DNA of 44,554 bases from JANNOG01 sp050329835 (GCA_050329835.1 JBHJOJ010000057.1:1-44554), one strand, 5' to 3'. Positions 24,274 through 32,244 are shown, counted from the stretch's first letter. The notes: a model not told the origin generated them from the letters alone. Numbers and translations: made by a program.

Positions 24274-26562
24274 TCACGCCGCCACGAGGCTCCGCTCCGC
24301 CAGGTGCCGGCCGGTCAGTGACCCCTCGGCCCGCACGAGGTCGCGCGGCGGCCCCTCGAAGACGACCCGCCCGCCGTCGTGGCCGGCGCCCGGGCCCAGG
24401 TCGATCACCCAGTCGGCGCGGGCCACCACGTCGAGGTTGTGCTCGATGACGACGACGCTGCGGCCCCGGTCGACCATCCGGTCGAGCAGCGCGACGAGGC
24501 CGTCGACGTCGGCCATGTGCAGACCGGTGGTCGGCTCGTCGAGGACGTAGATCTCGGTCGCCGTCCCGGCGAGGTGGATGGCGAGCTTGAGCCGCTGCCG
24601 CTCGCCGCCGGACAGCGAGGTCAGCGGCTGCCCGAGGGTGACGTATCCCAGGCCGACATCGGTCAGCGAGTCGAGCATCGGCCGGACCTGCTTCTCGGGG
24701 AAGAAGTCCCGCGCCTCGGCGACCGTCATCGCCAGGACCTTGCTGATGTCCTTCCCGCGCACCCGGTAGGTCAGCACCTGTGGCGTGAAGCGCCTGCCGC
24801 CGCACTCCTCGCAGGTGCTGGCGACGCCGGCGGCGAAGGCCAGGTCGACGTAGATCAGCCCCAAGCCCTTGCACTCCGGGCAGGCGCCCTCGGAGTTCGC
24901 GCTGAACAGCGCCGGCTTCACCCCGTTGGCCTTCGCGAAGAGCTTGCGGATCGGCTCCAGCACACCGGTGTAGGTGGCCGGGTTCGACCGCCGCGAGCCG
25001 CGGATCGGCGCCTGGTCGACGAACTCCAGGCCGTCGCGCCGCGGCAGGCAGCCGTGGATGAGCGAGCTCTTCCCGGACCCGGCGACGCCGGTCACCGCGG
25101 TCAGCACGCCGAGAGGGATGTCGACCGTGACGTCCTGCAGGTTGTGCAGCCGGGCGTGCTCGATCCGCAGGCGCCCGGTCGTCGGGCGCGACGTCTCCTT
25201 CACCGGTTGCCGCTGCTCCAGGTGGCGGCCGGTGACCGACGCCGACGCCCGCAGGCCCTCGACGTCGCCCTGGTAGACGACGGTGCCGCCGGCGGTCCCG
25301 GCGCCGGGGCCGATGTCGACGACGTGGTCGGCGACGGCGATGACCTCGGCCTTGTGCTCGACGACGAGGACGGTGTTGCCCTTGTCGCGCAGCCGCAGCA
25401 GCAGGTCGTTCATCCGCCGCACGTCGTGCGGGTGCAGCCCGGCGGTGGGCTCGTCGAAGACGTAGGTGATGTCGGTCAGCGCGGACCCGAGGTGGCGGAC
25501 CATCTTCACCCGCTGGGCCTCGCCGCCGGACAGCGTCGAGGACTCCCGGTCCAGGCTGAGGTACCCGAGCCCGATCTCGACAAGGCTGTCCAGGGTGCCC
25601 CCGAGCATCGCCACCATGGGCGCGACGGCGGGCTCCGTCACCCCGCCCAGCCACCCCCGCAGGTCGCTCACCTGCATCGCCGAGCACTCGGCGATCGACC
25701 GCCCGTGCAGGCGGACCGCCAGCGCCCGGGCGTTGAGCCGGGCGCCCCCGCAGGCCGGGCAGGTCGCGAAGGTGGCGATCCGCTCCACCGCCGCCCGGGA
25801 CGGGCCGTTGAGGGAGTCGAGGTCCTTGGACAGGAACGACCGGCGGAAGCGGTGCTCCAGCCCCTCGTACGTGAGGTTGATGTTGTTGACGCGGACCTTG
25901 GTGTCCTTGCCCCGCAGCAGCAGCTCCCACTGCTCCTGCGGCCAGTCGCGCAGCTTCGTGTCGGGGTCGAAGAAGCCCGACTCCGCGTAGACCTGCCACA
26001 GCCAGCCGCCGACCTGGTGGTTCGGCAGCAGGATCGCGCCCTCGTTGAGCGACTTGTCCCGGTCGACCATCCCGTCGACGTCCAGAGTCGAGACCCGCCC
26101 CGCACCCTCGCACTCCGGGCACATCCCCTGGGGGTCGTTGAACGAGAACACCGACGACGAGCCGATGTGCGGCTCGCCCGCCCGGCTGAAGACCGTCCGC
26201 AGCATCGTGTAGGCGTCGGTCGCGGTGCCCAGGGTCGAGCGGGCGTTGGCGCCCATCCGCTCCTGGTCGATGACGATCGCGGCGCTCAGGTGGCGCAGCG
26301 AGTCGACGTCCGGGCGGGGCAGGGTCGGCATGAACGTCTGGAGGAACGCCGAGTACGTCTCGTTGATGAGGCGCTGCGACTCGGCCGCGACCGTCCCGAA
26401 CACCAGGGACGACTTTCCCGACCCCGAGACCCCCGTGAAGACGGTCAGCGCCCGCTTGGGGATATCGACGTCGACGTCACGCAGGTTGTTCTCGCGCGCC
26501 CCGCGGACCTCGATGACCTCGGTGGCGGGGCGACCGACCGGGCTCTGCACCGCCCCGGTCAC
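24274..26562 (-). CDS. UvrA-like ABC protein of drug-resistance (DrrC/UvrA2) type
   Basis: 762 residues, shorter than true UvrA (about 950). Two ABC cassettes: Walker A TGVSGSGKSS (about 43-52), signature LSGGEAQR, Walker B YVFDEPTAGLH; then TGVAGSGKSS, LSGGERQR, YVLDEPTTGLH. Zinc-finger cysteines are present as CPEC (GMCPECEGAGR), CPAC, CPEC and CEEC. The shortness suggests loss of the UvrB-binding insertion, as in UvrA2/DrrC proteins that act with drug exporters rather than in excision repair. Its GTG overlaps the stop of the exporter permease (GTGA), giving the order drrA-drrB-drrC of daunorubicin resistance loci. How DrrC protects is debated, with displacement of DNA-bound drug the favoured view. 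Confidence 0.88.
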   Translation of the reverse strand: MTGAVQSPVGRPATEVIEVRGARENNLRDVDVDIPKRALTVFTGVSGSGKSSLVFGTVAAESQRLINETYSAFLQTFMPTLPRPDVDSLRHLSAAIVIDQERMGANARSTLGTATDAYTMLRTVFSRAGEPHIGSSSVFSFNDPQGMCPECEGAGRVSTLDVDGMVDRDKSLNEGAILLPNHQVGGWLWQVYAESGFFDPDTKLRDWPQEQWELLLRGKDTKVRVNNINLTYEGLEHRFRRSFLSKDLDSLNGPSRAAVERIATFATCPACGGARLNARALAVRLHGRSIAECSAMQVSDLRGWLGGVTEPAVAPMVAMLGGTLDSLVEIGLGYLSLDRESSTLSGGEAQRVKMVRHLGSALTDITYVFDEPTAGLHPHDVRRMNDLLLRLRDKGNTVLVVEHKAEVIAVADHVVDIGPGAGTAGGTVVYQGDVEGLRASASVTGRHLEQRQPVKETSRPTTGRLRIEHARLHNLQDVTVDIPLGVLTAVTGVAGSGKSSLIHGCLPRRDGLEFVDQAPIRGSRRSNPATYTGVLEPIRKLFAKANGVKPALFSANSEGACPECKGLGLIYVDLAFAAGVASTCEECGGRRFTPQVLTYRVRGKDISKVLAMTVAEARDFFPEKQVRPMLDSLTDVGLGYVTLGQPLTSLSGGERQRLKLAIHLAGTATEIYVLDEPTTGLHMADVDGLVALLDRMVDRGRSVVVIEHNLDVVARADWVIDLGPGAGHDGGRVVFEGPPRDLVRAEGSLTGRHLAERSLVAA

Positions 26563-27422
26563 CGGCTCAGCCGTTGGAAGGCGCGCACGGACAGCGGCAG
26601 GAACACCAGCGTGACGGCCACCGGCCAGGCCACGGCCAGCAGCAGGGCGTTCTCTCCGGCCCAGGTCGTGGCGTCGCCGACCGGGTTCCCGAACAGCTCC
26701 CGCGTCGCCGTGATGGTCGCCGACAGCGGGTTCCACTCGACGATCGTCGCCAGCCAGCCGGGCATGAGCTCGGGGGCGATGAAGGCGTTGGACAGCATGG
26801 TCAGCGGCCACAGCAGCCCGAAGACGGAGTTCGCCGCCTCGGCCGTCCGCGCCTTGAGCCCCAGCAGGATCCCGACCCACAGGAACGAGAACCGCAGCAG
26901 CAGGAGCAGCCCGAACGCCGCGAGCGCCGCGGTCAGGGAGCCGCCCCACTGCCACCCGATGAGCAGCCCCGTCCCCACCATGAGCCCGAGCGACGCGACG
27001 GAGTACAGCATCCCGGCGAGCGCCCGCCCCGTGACCACCGCCGACGGGGCGATGGGCATCGACCGGAACCGGTCGGTGACGCCCTTGCTCGAGTCGGCCT
27101 GCACCGCGGCCAGCGTCTCGCCGATCCCGAAGGCCATGGTCTGGGCGAAGATCCCGGGCATGAGGAACTCCCGGTAGCTGCCGTCGCCCGGGACGACGAT
27201 CGCGCTGCCGAAGACGAAGGCGAAGAGCAGGACGGTGACCACGGGGAACGCCAACCCCCAGAGGATCATCTGAGGTTCCCGGATCCAGTGGGAGACGTCG
27301 CGCCGGGCCACGATCAGCCCGTCGCGCACCGCGCGGCGGAGCCCGAGGGCGGCCGGCCGGGGCGGGCCGGTCGGCGCGACGGCGCCGGGGCCCGGTGCCG
27401 GGGGAGTGGTCGGGGTGGTCAT
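26559..27422 (-). CDS. ABC-2 type exporter permease (DrrB-like)
   Basis: 287 residues, six predicted membrane helices. After a Pro-rich cytoplasmic N-terminus comes VARRDVSHWIREPQMILWGLAFPVVTVLLFAFVFG, then FLMPGIFAQTMAFGIGETLAAVQADSSKGVTDRFRSMPIAPSAVVTGR, characteristic of DrrB-class ABC-2 permeases, and NAFIAPELMPGWLATIVEWNPLSATITATRELFG near the end. It works with the ATPase at 27419-28390 to export a hydrophobic drug or lipid. The ATG overlaps the ATPase stop; the stop overlaps the UvrA-like start. Confidence 0.9.
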   Translation of the reverse strand: MTTPTTPPAPGPGAVAPTGPPRPAALGLRRAVRDGLIVARRDVSHWIREPQMILWGLAFPVVTVLLFAFVFGSAIVVPGDGSYREFLMPGIFAQTMAFGIGETLAAVQADSSKGVTDRFRSMPIAPSAVVTGRALAGMLYSVASLGLMVGTGLLIGWQWGGSLTAALAAFGLLLLLRFSFLWVGILLGLKARTAEAANSVFGLLWPLTMLSNAFIAPELMPGWLATIVEWNPLSATITATRELFGNPVGDATTWAGENALLLAVAWPVAVTLVFLPLSVRAFQRLSR

Positions 27423-28390
27423 GCCGGCACCTCCACGGTCTCGGGGTCGTCGGCGCGGTGGCCGGTGAGCTGCAGGAAGACGTCGTCGAGGGTGGGGCGG
27501 CGGAGCCCGATGTCCCGGGGGGTCACGCCGCGGTCGGTGAGGTCGGCGAGCACCCGGGCCAGTGCCGGCACCGGATCGGCCACCGGGGCGACGACCCGGA
27601 GCGCGTCCCCGGAGACCTCGACCGGCCCGTCGGCGACGCCGGTGACGACGTCCCGCGCGACGGTGAGGTCGTCGCGCCGGTGCACGGCCACGTCCAGCCG
27701 GTCCGCGGCGACCCGGGCCTTGAGCTCGGCCGGGCTGCCCTCGGCGATGACCCGACCGGCGTCCATGACGACCACCCGGTCCGCCAGCTGGTCCGCCTCG
27801 TCGAGGTACTGCGTGGTCATGAGCACCGTCGTCCCGCCTGCCACCAGCCGGCGGATCGCCGACCAGACCTCGGCCCGGTTGCGGGGGTCCAGCCCGGTCG
27901 TCGGCTCGTCGAGGAAGAGCACCGAGGGCGCCAGCAGCAGGGTGACCGCCAGGTCCAGCCGCCGCCGCATGCCGCCGGAGTACCGCTTGACGGCCTCGCC
28001 GCCGGTGTCGGCGAGGCCGAACCGGTCGAGCAGCTCGTCCGCCCGCCGGACCGCCCCGGCGGCGTCGAACCCGAGCAGCCGGGCGAACAGCACGAGGTTC
28101 TGCCGGCCGCTGAGGATCTCGTCGACGGCGGGTTCCTGGCCGCTCATGCCGATCCGCTCGCGCACCTCGTGCGGGTCGGTCACGACGTCGGCCCCGGCCA
28201 CCCGGGCCCGGCCGGCGTCGGGTCGCAGCAGGGTGGTGAGGATCCGCACCGCGGTGGTCTTGCCGGCGCCGTTCGGGCCGAGCAGGCCGCAGACGGTGCC
28301 GGGCGGCACGGCGAGGTCGAACCCGTCGAGCGCGGCCCGGCCGCCGTACCGCTTGACGAGCCCGTCCGCGTCGATGGCGGGGACGGTCAC
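27419..28390 (-). CDS. ABC exporter ATP-binding protein (DrrA-like)
   Basis: 323 residues. Walker A GPNGAGKTT (38-46), Q-loop MSGQEPAVDEILSGRQNL, signature YSGGMRRRLDLA, Walker B SVLFLDEPTTGLDPRNR and switch region TTQYLDEADQLADRV: the DrrA pattern. The C-terminal DrrA-type extension (about 225-323, ending RPTLDDVFLQLTGH) is present. GTG start. First gene of the drr-type operon, behind a TTGCAA-N17-TAATGT promoter with GTAC-N3-GTAC operators, divergent from a TetR regulator. Confidence 0.92.
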   Translation of the reverse strand: MTVPAIDADGLVKRYGGRAALDGFDLAVPPGTVCGLLGPNGAGKTTAVRILTTLLRPDAGRARVAGADVVTDPHEVRERIGMSGQEPAVDEILSGRQNLVLFARLLGFDAAGAVRRADELLDRFGLADTGGEAVKRYSGGMRRRLDLAVTLLLAPSVLFLDEPTTGLDPRNRAEVWSAIRRLVAGGTTVLMTTQYLDEADQLADRVVVMDAGRVIAEGSPAELKARVAADRLDVAVHRRDDLTVARDVVTGVADGPVEVSGDALRVVAPVADPVPALARVLADLTDRGVTPRDIGLRRPTLDDVFLQLTGHRADDPETVEVPA

Positions 28391-28407
28391 GGGACCCTCC
28401 GATCTCT

Positions 28408-28418
28408 GTACGCTGTAC
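28408..28418. promoter_or_regulatory. TetR-type operator A, drr operon leader
   Basis: GTACGCTGTAC (GTAC-N3-GTAC) between the drrA promoter and its start codon, 18 bp upstream of the GTG. Confidence 0.6.
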
Positions 28419-28432
28419 GGAAAACAGGTTGA

Positions 28433-28461
28433 ACATTAACGTACGCCGTATGGAGTTGCAA
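28433..28461 (-). promoter_or_regulatory. Promoter of the drr-type operon
   Basis: Minus strand: -35 TTGCAA (28461-28456), 17-bp spacer (28455-28439), -10 TAATGT (28438-28433). Close to the housekeeping sigma consensus and clearly AT-richer than its surroundings. Operator B lies within the spacer. Confidence 0.68.
28441..28451. promoter_or_regulatory. TetR-type operator B, inside the drr promoter
   Basis: GTACGCCGTAT, one mismatch from GTAC-N3-GTAC, located between the -35 and -10 boxes of the drr promoter, where binding would occlude polymerase. Confidence 0.5.
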
Positions 28462-28517
28462 GGCCGGCGGTTGCGACGCTCCGAGCGATCGGACGACGGC
28501 CGGTCCGGCCTCGCCGC

Positions 28518-28613
28518 TCAGGCATCCGGTCGCCGACCGACGAAGGCCAGCAGCCGCGCCTGGACGTCGGCGTCGTCCGGCACGGGCAGCCGCGGGCCGT
28601 AGTGCCCGCTGGC
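28518..28613 (-). pseudogene. C-terminal remnant of an unrelated gene inside the divergent promoter region
   Basis: The minus strand encodes ASGHYGPRLPVPDDADVQARLLAFVGRRPDA then TGA. The GPxxPVPxDADxQxRLLAFxGR pattern resembles the tail of TIGR03086/DinB-superfamily (maleylpyruvate isomerase N-terminal type) proteins. No upstream part of such a gene exists: the reading runs into the TetR promoter and gene. It seems to be a leftover from an earlier arrangement, cut when the TetR side was joined here. The identification is tentative. Confidence 0.35.
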
Positions 28614-28629
28614 CCGCCCGGCTGTCTCT

Positions 28630-28640
28630 GTACGATGTAC
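28630..28640. promoter_or_regulatory. TetR-type operator C, at the tetR promoter
   Basis: GTACGATGTAC (GTAC-N3-GTAC) framed by TCT-/-CAGA. TACGAT within it is a plausible -10 box for the regulator gene, giving autorepression. It is 41 bp before the ATG at 28681. Confidence 0.6.
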
Positions 28641-28680
28641 GCAGAATCTGTGCCGACGTGCGGTGGGGAGTGGCGAGGCG

Positions 28681-29490
28681 ATGGCGGAGTACGCCGGTCG
28701 CGGCGACGCCACGCGCACCATGGAGCTGCTCTGGCGCACCGGTCCGAGGCCTGGTCGAGGGCCCCGGCCGTCGCTGGATCCCGAGGTGATCGTGACGGCG
28801 GCGATCGAGATCGCGGACTCCGAGGGGCTGGGCGCGGTGTCGATGCGGAGGGTCGCCGAGCGCCTGGGGCGCAGCGCCATGACCCTGTACAGCTACATCC
28901 CCGGCAAGGGCGAGCTGCTCGACCTCATGCTCGACCGCGTCCTCGCCGACCACCCGCGCGAGTTCGACACCGGCCGGGGGTGGCGGCCGGCCGTCGAGGC
29001 CGCCGCCCGGGCCTCGTGGGACTTCCAGCTCCGCCACCCGTGGGTGCTGCAGGTGGCGGGTGGCCGGGCGCCCCTGGGGCCGACCGGGCTGGACGTCTAC
29101 GAGGCGGCCCTGCGCCTCTTCGCGGGGTCGGGCCTGACCGCCGAAGAGACCGTGCGTGCCTGGGGAGCCGTCACCAGCTTCGTCCAGGGGGCCGCCCGAG
29201 CCGTGGCCGACGCCCGGGTGGCGGAGCGCGAGACCGGCGTCAGCGACGACGACTGGTGGCTCGCCCGCCGGCCGATCCTCACCGAGATGATGGACGCGGT
29301 GCCCGACCGGTACCCGACACTGGGGCGGCTCTCGGTCGAGGGGGCGTTCGACCAGGCCGACCGCGCCCCCGGGGACGACACGTCCTACCTCGAGCGCGAG
29401 GCTCTCGACGCCTTCGAGTTCGGGCTGCGCCTGCTCCTCGACGGCATCGAGGCCACGGTCGCCCGGAGGGCACCGGCGCCGCCGCCCTGA
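28681..29490 (+). CDS. TetR-family repressor (TetR_C_1 class) of the drr-type operon
   Basis: 269 residues from the ATG at 28681; a GTG at 28663 is an alternative. The helix-turn-helix is DPEVIVTAAIEIADSEGLGAVSMRRVAERLGRSAMTLYSYIPGKGELLDLMLD (about 37-90). The ligand-binding half is of the TetR_C_1 type, common in repressors of drug exporters: ASWDFQLRHPWVLQVAGGRAPLGP, LDVYEAALRLFAGSGLTAEETVRAWGAV, EREALDAFEFGLRLLLDGI. Divergent from drrA-like 28390, with GTAC-N3-GTAC sites at both promoters, so it probably represses both and is relieved by the exported drug. Confidence 0.88.
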   Translation: MAEYAGRGDATRTMELLWRTGPRPGRGPRPSLDPEVIVTAAIEIADSEGLGAVSMRRVAERLGRSAMTLYSYIPGKGELLDLMLDRVLADHPREFDTGRGWRPAVEAAARASWDFQLRHPWVLQVAGGRAPLGPTGLDVYEAALRLFAGSGLTAEETVRAWGAVTSFVQGAARAVADARVAERETGVSDDDWWLARRPILTEMMDAVPDRYPTLGRLSVEGAFDQADRAPGDDTSYLEREALDAFEFGLRLLLDGIEATVARRAPAPPP

Positions 29491-29496
29491 CCCGTC

Positions 29497-29622
29497 CTCA
29501 AGATCACGACTTGCACCGCGATGTGGTCGCTCTCCGGTCACAAGATCACGACTTGCACCGCGATGTGGTCGTGATCCGGTCACAAGATCACGACTTGCAC
29601 CGCGATGTGGTCGTGATCCGAG
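29497..29622. repeat. Three tandem 42-bp REP-like units
   Basis: Units at 29497-29538, 29539-29580 and 29581-29622. Units 2 and 3 are identical over 40 of 42 bases. Each of these has perfect 9-bp arms, GATCACGAC and GTCGTGATC, around a 15-base loop, so each can form a hairpin. Unit 1 keeps the left arm but its right arm is changed to GTCGCTCTC. The array begins 7 bp after the TetR stop, between convergent genes, and could act as a transcription terminator. No spacers or cas genes, so it is not CRISPR. Confidence 0.85.
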
Positions 29623-29653
29623 GTCACAAGGCCCGGAGCGCGGAGGAAGTTGC

Positions 29654-29700
29654 GATCATGACGCCGGATGATGACCACAACGCGGCGCAAGTCGTGATCT
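29654..29700 (-). repeat. Inverted diverged copy of the 42-bp unit
   Basis: Read on the minus strand, this starts AGATCACGACTTGC and continues CCGCG-TGTGGTC-ATCCGG with a few changes relative to the tandem units. With the direct copies it makes a large inverted arrangement flanking a 31-bp centre, the architecture of bacterial interspersed or REP-pair elements. Confidence 0.75.
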
Positions 29701-29733
29701 ACGGGGGTGTCGGCATCAACGGGGCGTCGGTCG

Positions 29734-30140
29734 TCAGCGGTAGCCGGTGACGTCCGCCGGCTTCCCAGCCTCCCGCACGTCGACGATGTACCGCCACGCG
29801 TCGGGTCGGGACCCGTCGGCATCCGTCGTGCCGTAGTGCTCGGCGAGGGTGAACGACGACACGGACTGCGTGTTCCACCGCCCACGGTCGGGATCGGCCG
29901 CGAGGGCGGCGACGGCTCGGCCGATCATCGTCGGCGACTCCGAGATGGCGAAGTCCGCCGGGTCGGGGCCGTCGCCGGTCGCCGGCCGCTGCGTCGCGTC
30001 CCGCCAGTTGTCCTCGCGCACCCCGAAGACGTCGAGCATCATCTCCGACCGGAGCCATCCCGGGGTGACCGCCACCGCCGCGCCGCCCACGCCCTCGAGT
30101 TCGTGGCCCTCGGCCCAGGCGAGCTGACGCGTGCGGCCAG
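29734..30140 (-). pseudogene. SDR-family oxidoreductase, C-terminal fragment
   Basis: The minus strand reads LAWAEGHELEGVGGAAVAVTPGWLRSEMMLDVFGV...DFAISESPTMIGRAVAALAADPDRGRWNTQSVSSFTLAEHYGTTDADGSRPDAWRYI, ending in TGA. AVTPGWLRSEMM and the tail match the C-terminal third of short-chain dehydrogenases. The Rossmann NAD(P)-binding half and the YxxxK catalytic motif are absent; beyond about 30140 the sequence changes to an unrelated fragment on the other strand. Confidence 0.7.
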
Positions 30141-30147
30141 GTCTCGG

Positions 30148-30297
30148 ACCTGGATGGGGTCCAGGTGGGAGAGCGTCGATGTCGCCGTGGACCAGCTGGC
30201 GGCCGTCCCCGGCGTCGAGGTCGTCGACCCGCCGGAGCTGCGCGAGCGTCTGCACCGGCTGGGCTTCACCCTCGCCGAGCTCAACTCGCCGCGATGA
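30148..30297 (+). pseudogene. C-terminal fragment of a probable WYL-type transcriptional regulator
   Basis: The plus strand reads VDVAVDQLAAVPGVEVVDPPELRERLHRLGFTLAELN and stops at 30295-30297. The V(E)V(V/L)xPPELRxRL pattern is common at the end of WYL (YafY-type) regulators. The N-terminal helix-turn-helix is missing; the frame dissolves at a short inverted repeat (ACCTGGA/TCCAGGT, 30148-30166) that marks the junction with the SDR fragment. Confidence 0.4.
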
Positions 30298-30397
30298 GTG
30301 TGGTGAGTCGACGCACCCACCGCCTGCCGGGGTCCGCCGGGGCCGTCCTCGACCGCGCTCCGTCGCGCCGGACCCGGGTGTCGCCGAGGATGGCGGC

Positions 30398-31066
30398 ATG
30401 GACGTCGTCATCGCCGGGGGACACGGGAAGATCGCACTGCGGCTCGGGGAGCTGCTGGCGAAGCGGGGGGACCGGGTCCGGGGTCTGATCCGGAACCCCG
30501 ACCACGGCGACGACCTTCGGGTCCGGGGCATGGAGCCGGTGGTGGTCGACCTCGAGCAGGCCGCGGTCGACGCGGTCGCCGCCGCCGTGGCGGGTGCCGA
30601 CGCGGTGGTCTTCGCCGCGGGGGCGGGCCCGGGCAGCGGGGCGGCCCGCAAGGTCACGATGGACCTCGGCGGCGCCGTGCTGCTCCTCGACGCGGCCCGC
30701 GAGGCCGGCGTCCCCCGCTACGTGATCGTGAGCTCCATGGGCGCCGACGCCGGGGCGCCGGACGACGGCGCGTTCGGCAGCTACCTGCGGGCCAAGGGCA
30801 TGGCGGACGACGCCGTCCGGGCGAGCGACCGGGCGTGGACCGTGGTCCGCCCGGGCGGGCTCACGGACGCGCCGGGCACCGGGCGGGTCGCGGTCGGCCC
30901 GGCCCTGCCCCGGGGCTCCGTGACCCGCGACGACGTGGCCGTCGTGCTGGTGGAGGTCCTGGACGAGCCGGGCACCGCCGGCGTGACCGTCGACGTCACG
31001 GAGGGGACCACCCCGGTCACGGTCGCGTTCCGCGGTCTCGCGACGACCTGGGGTGACCGTTCCTGA
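30398..31066 (+). CDS. NAD(P)-binding protein, atypical SDR (YwnB/NmrA-like)
   Basis: 222 residues from the ATG at 30398. Rossmann motif MDVVIAGGHGKIALRLGELLAKRGDRVRGLIRN (GGHGKI at 7-12), then ADAVVFAAGAGPGSG, YVIVSSMGAD (about 107-116), SYLRAKGMADDAVRAS and TVVRPGGLTDAPGTG. These are typical of the small one-domain SDR_a5 group, which lacks the full YxxxK triad, though YLRAK aligns with it. Substrates are mostly unknown; some bind flavin or act as redox sensors. It stands alone. Confidence 0.87.
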   Translation: MDVVIAGGHGKIALRLGELLAKRGDRVRGLIRNPDHGDDLRVRGMEPVVVDLEQAAVDAVAAAVAGADAVVFAAGAGPGSGAARKVTMDLGGAVLLLDAAREAGVPRYVIVSSMGADAGAPDDGAFGSYLRAKGMADDAVRASDRAWTVVRPGGLTDAPGTGRVAVGPALPRGSVTRDDVAVVLVEVLDEPGTAGVTVDVTEGTTPVTVAFRGLATTWGDRS

Positions 31067-31284
31067 CGCCTTGCTCACGCCACGCGTGACTGACCCAGGA
31101 CGTCAGTGACGTGGCATGCATGGTCGTCAACCGGCGCGCCGAGCTCGACGCCGACGTCGCCATACCCAAGATCGCTGTTTCGGCTCAGTTCCGGCCGCCG
31201 AAGGCGGCGCCGGACGGGCGTTTCTTGGCCGAGACGGCGATCACGAGGCCTTGAGCCGGCCGTCGTCGGCGAACGTCGACGACG
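31067..31284. other. Intergenic region with one weak small reading frame
   Basis: A 44-residue frame at 31120-31254 (MVVNRRAELDADVAIPKIAVSAQFRPP..., plus strand) has no ribosome site and no recognised relative, so it is not called as a gene. GACGTCAGTGACGT near 31099-31112 is a small symmetric motif. Nothing else is evident. Confidence 0.35.
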
Positions 31285-32199
31285 TCAGCCGCTGAGGTCG
31301 ACCGCCGCCTGGCGGCGCTCGGCGAGAGCCGACTCGGCGATCCGTCGGACCGCGTCGAGCCGCTCGGTCTGCGCACCCGCCGCGGCGAGCTCCGACTCCG
31401 CGGCGGCGAGGGACCGCTGCGCCTCGGCCAGACGTCCGTGGAGGTCGTCCACGTCCCGCGCGACGGCATCACGTCGGTCGCGTGCCGCCTCCGCCTGTCG
31501 CCGGGCCTCCTCCGCCGCGGCCCGCGCAGCGGCGGACTCCGTCTCGGCGGCCGCGAGAAGCTCGGCCGCGGCCCGCTGCGGACCCTGATCCGGCCCGCCC
31601 TGCTCCGCCGTGGCCGTGGGCGGCGACGCAGGCTCAGCGGCCGAGCTCCGGGGTGTCCCGGTCGACCTGGTCCGCCGCGGCACGGCCGCCGCCGCCTCGA
31701 CGTCCACGTCGCCGAACCCGGAGTACATCAGCGCCCGGGTGAGCGTCCCCGAGGTGACCGCGGCCGCGGCCTCCTCCGTCGCCACCGCCGCGGCGAAGGT
31801 CTCCGCCAGCTCGCGTTCCACCGCCGTCGTCACGGGGTGGCCGGCGTCGCCCGCGAGGTCGTCCGCCCGGTCGACGAGGGAGCGGACGAGTTCCCGTCGG
31901 CGGCGGCCGTGCTCGCGCAGCGCCGCCGCGTCCAGCGCCGCCTGCGCGGTCCGGGTCCGCTCGCCGAGGGCCGCCAGCTCTGCCAGGCCGGCCGCGCCCT
32001 CGGGGTCGCGGGCGACGAGGTTGACCAGCCACGCCGTGACGGTGGGGCGCCGGAGCCGCCCGAGCGCGGCCGCGGTCCCGCGCGCGCCGCATGCCCTGGC
32101 CCGCGCGACCCACTCCGAGCGCCGGGCGAGGAAGTCGCCCGGGTCCAGGCCGTAGAGCTCGCCGGCCGCGGCCTCGAGGTCGACGTCACCGGCGCTCAT
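31285..32199 (-). CDS. Actinobacterial coiled-coil protein of unknown function
   Basis: 304 residues from the ATG at 32199. The N-terminal part is LYGLDPGDFLARRSEWVARARACG...ALGRLRRPTVTAWLVNLVARDP, a conserved helical opening seen in uncharacterised actinobacterial proteins. The C-terminal part (about 205-300) is Ala/Glu/Arg-rich, with a continuous coiled-coil pattern (AAAETESAAARAAAEEARRQAEAARDRRDAVARDVDDLHGRLAEAQRSLAAAESEL). No signal peptide or membrane helix, so cytoplasmic. Divergent from the PNPOx-like gene with only 57 bp between the starts. No function can be assigned. Confidence 0.75.
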   Translation of the reverse strand: MSAGDVDLEAAAGELYGLDPGDFLARRSEWVARARACGARGTAAALGRLRRPTVTAWLVNLVARDPEGAAGLAELAALGERTRTAQAALDAAALREHGRRRRELVRSLVDRADDLAGDAGHPVTTAVERELAETFAAAVATEEAAAAVTSGTLTRALMYSGFGDVDVEAAAAVPRRTRSTGTPRSSAAEPASPPTATAEQGGPDQGPQRAAAELLAAAETESAAARAAAEEARRQAEAARDRRDAVARDVDDLHGRLAEAQRSLAAAESELAAAGAQTERLDAVRRIAESALAERRQAAVDLSG

Positions 32200-32244
32200 C
32201 GCCGTATGGTCCCGCGATCCCGGGCGGGTGTCCGGGGCCGGGGG

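Noticed and set aside
24379..27177. Long plus-strand frame opposite the UvrA-like gene
   Set aside because: Antisense shadow. The minus strand carries two complete ABC cassettes with all motifs.
29497..29622. Possible CRISPR array
   Set aside because: The units are directly adjacent with no spacers, each is an internal hairpin, and no cas genes are present.
29580..29885. 101-codon minus-strand frame through the 42-bp repeats
   Set aside because: It lies across repeat DNA and the SDR fragment in a different frame, with Arg/Ser/Pro-rich content and no ribosome site.
31120..31254. 44-codon small ORF
   Set aside because: No ribosome-binding site, promoter or recognisable family. Mentioned in the intergenic entry only.
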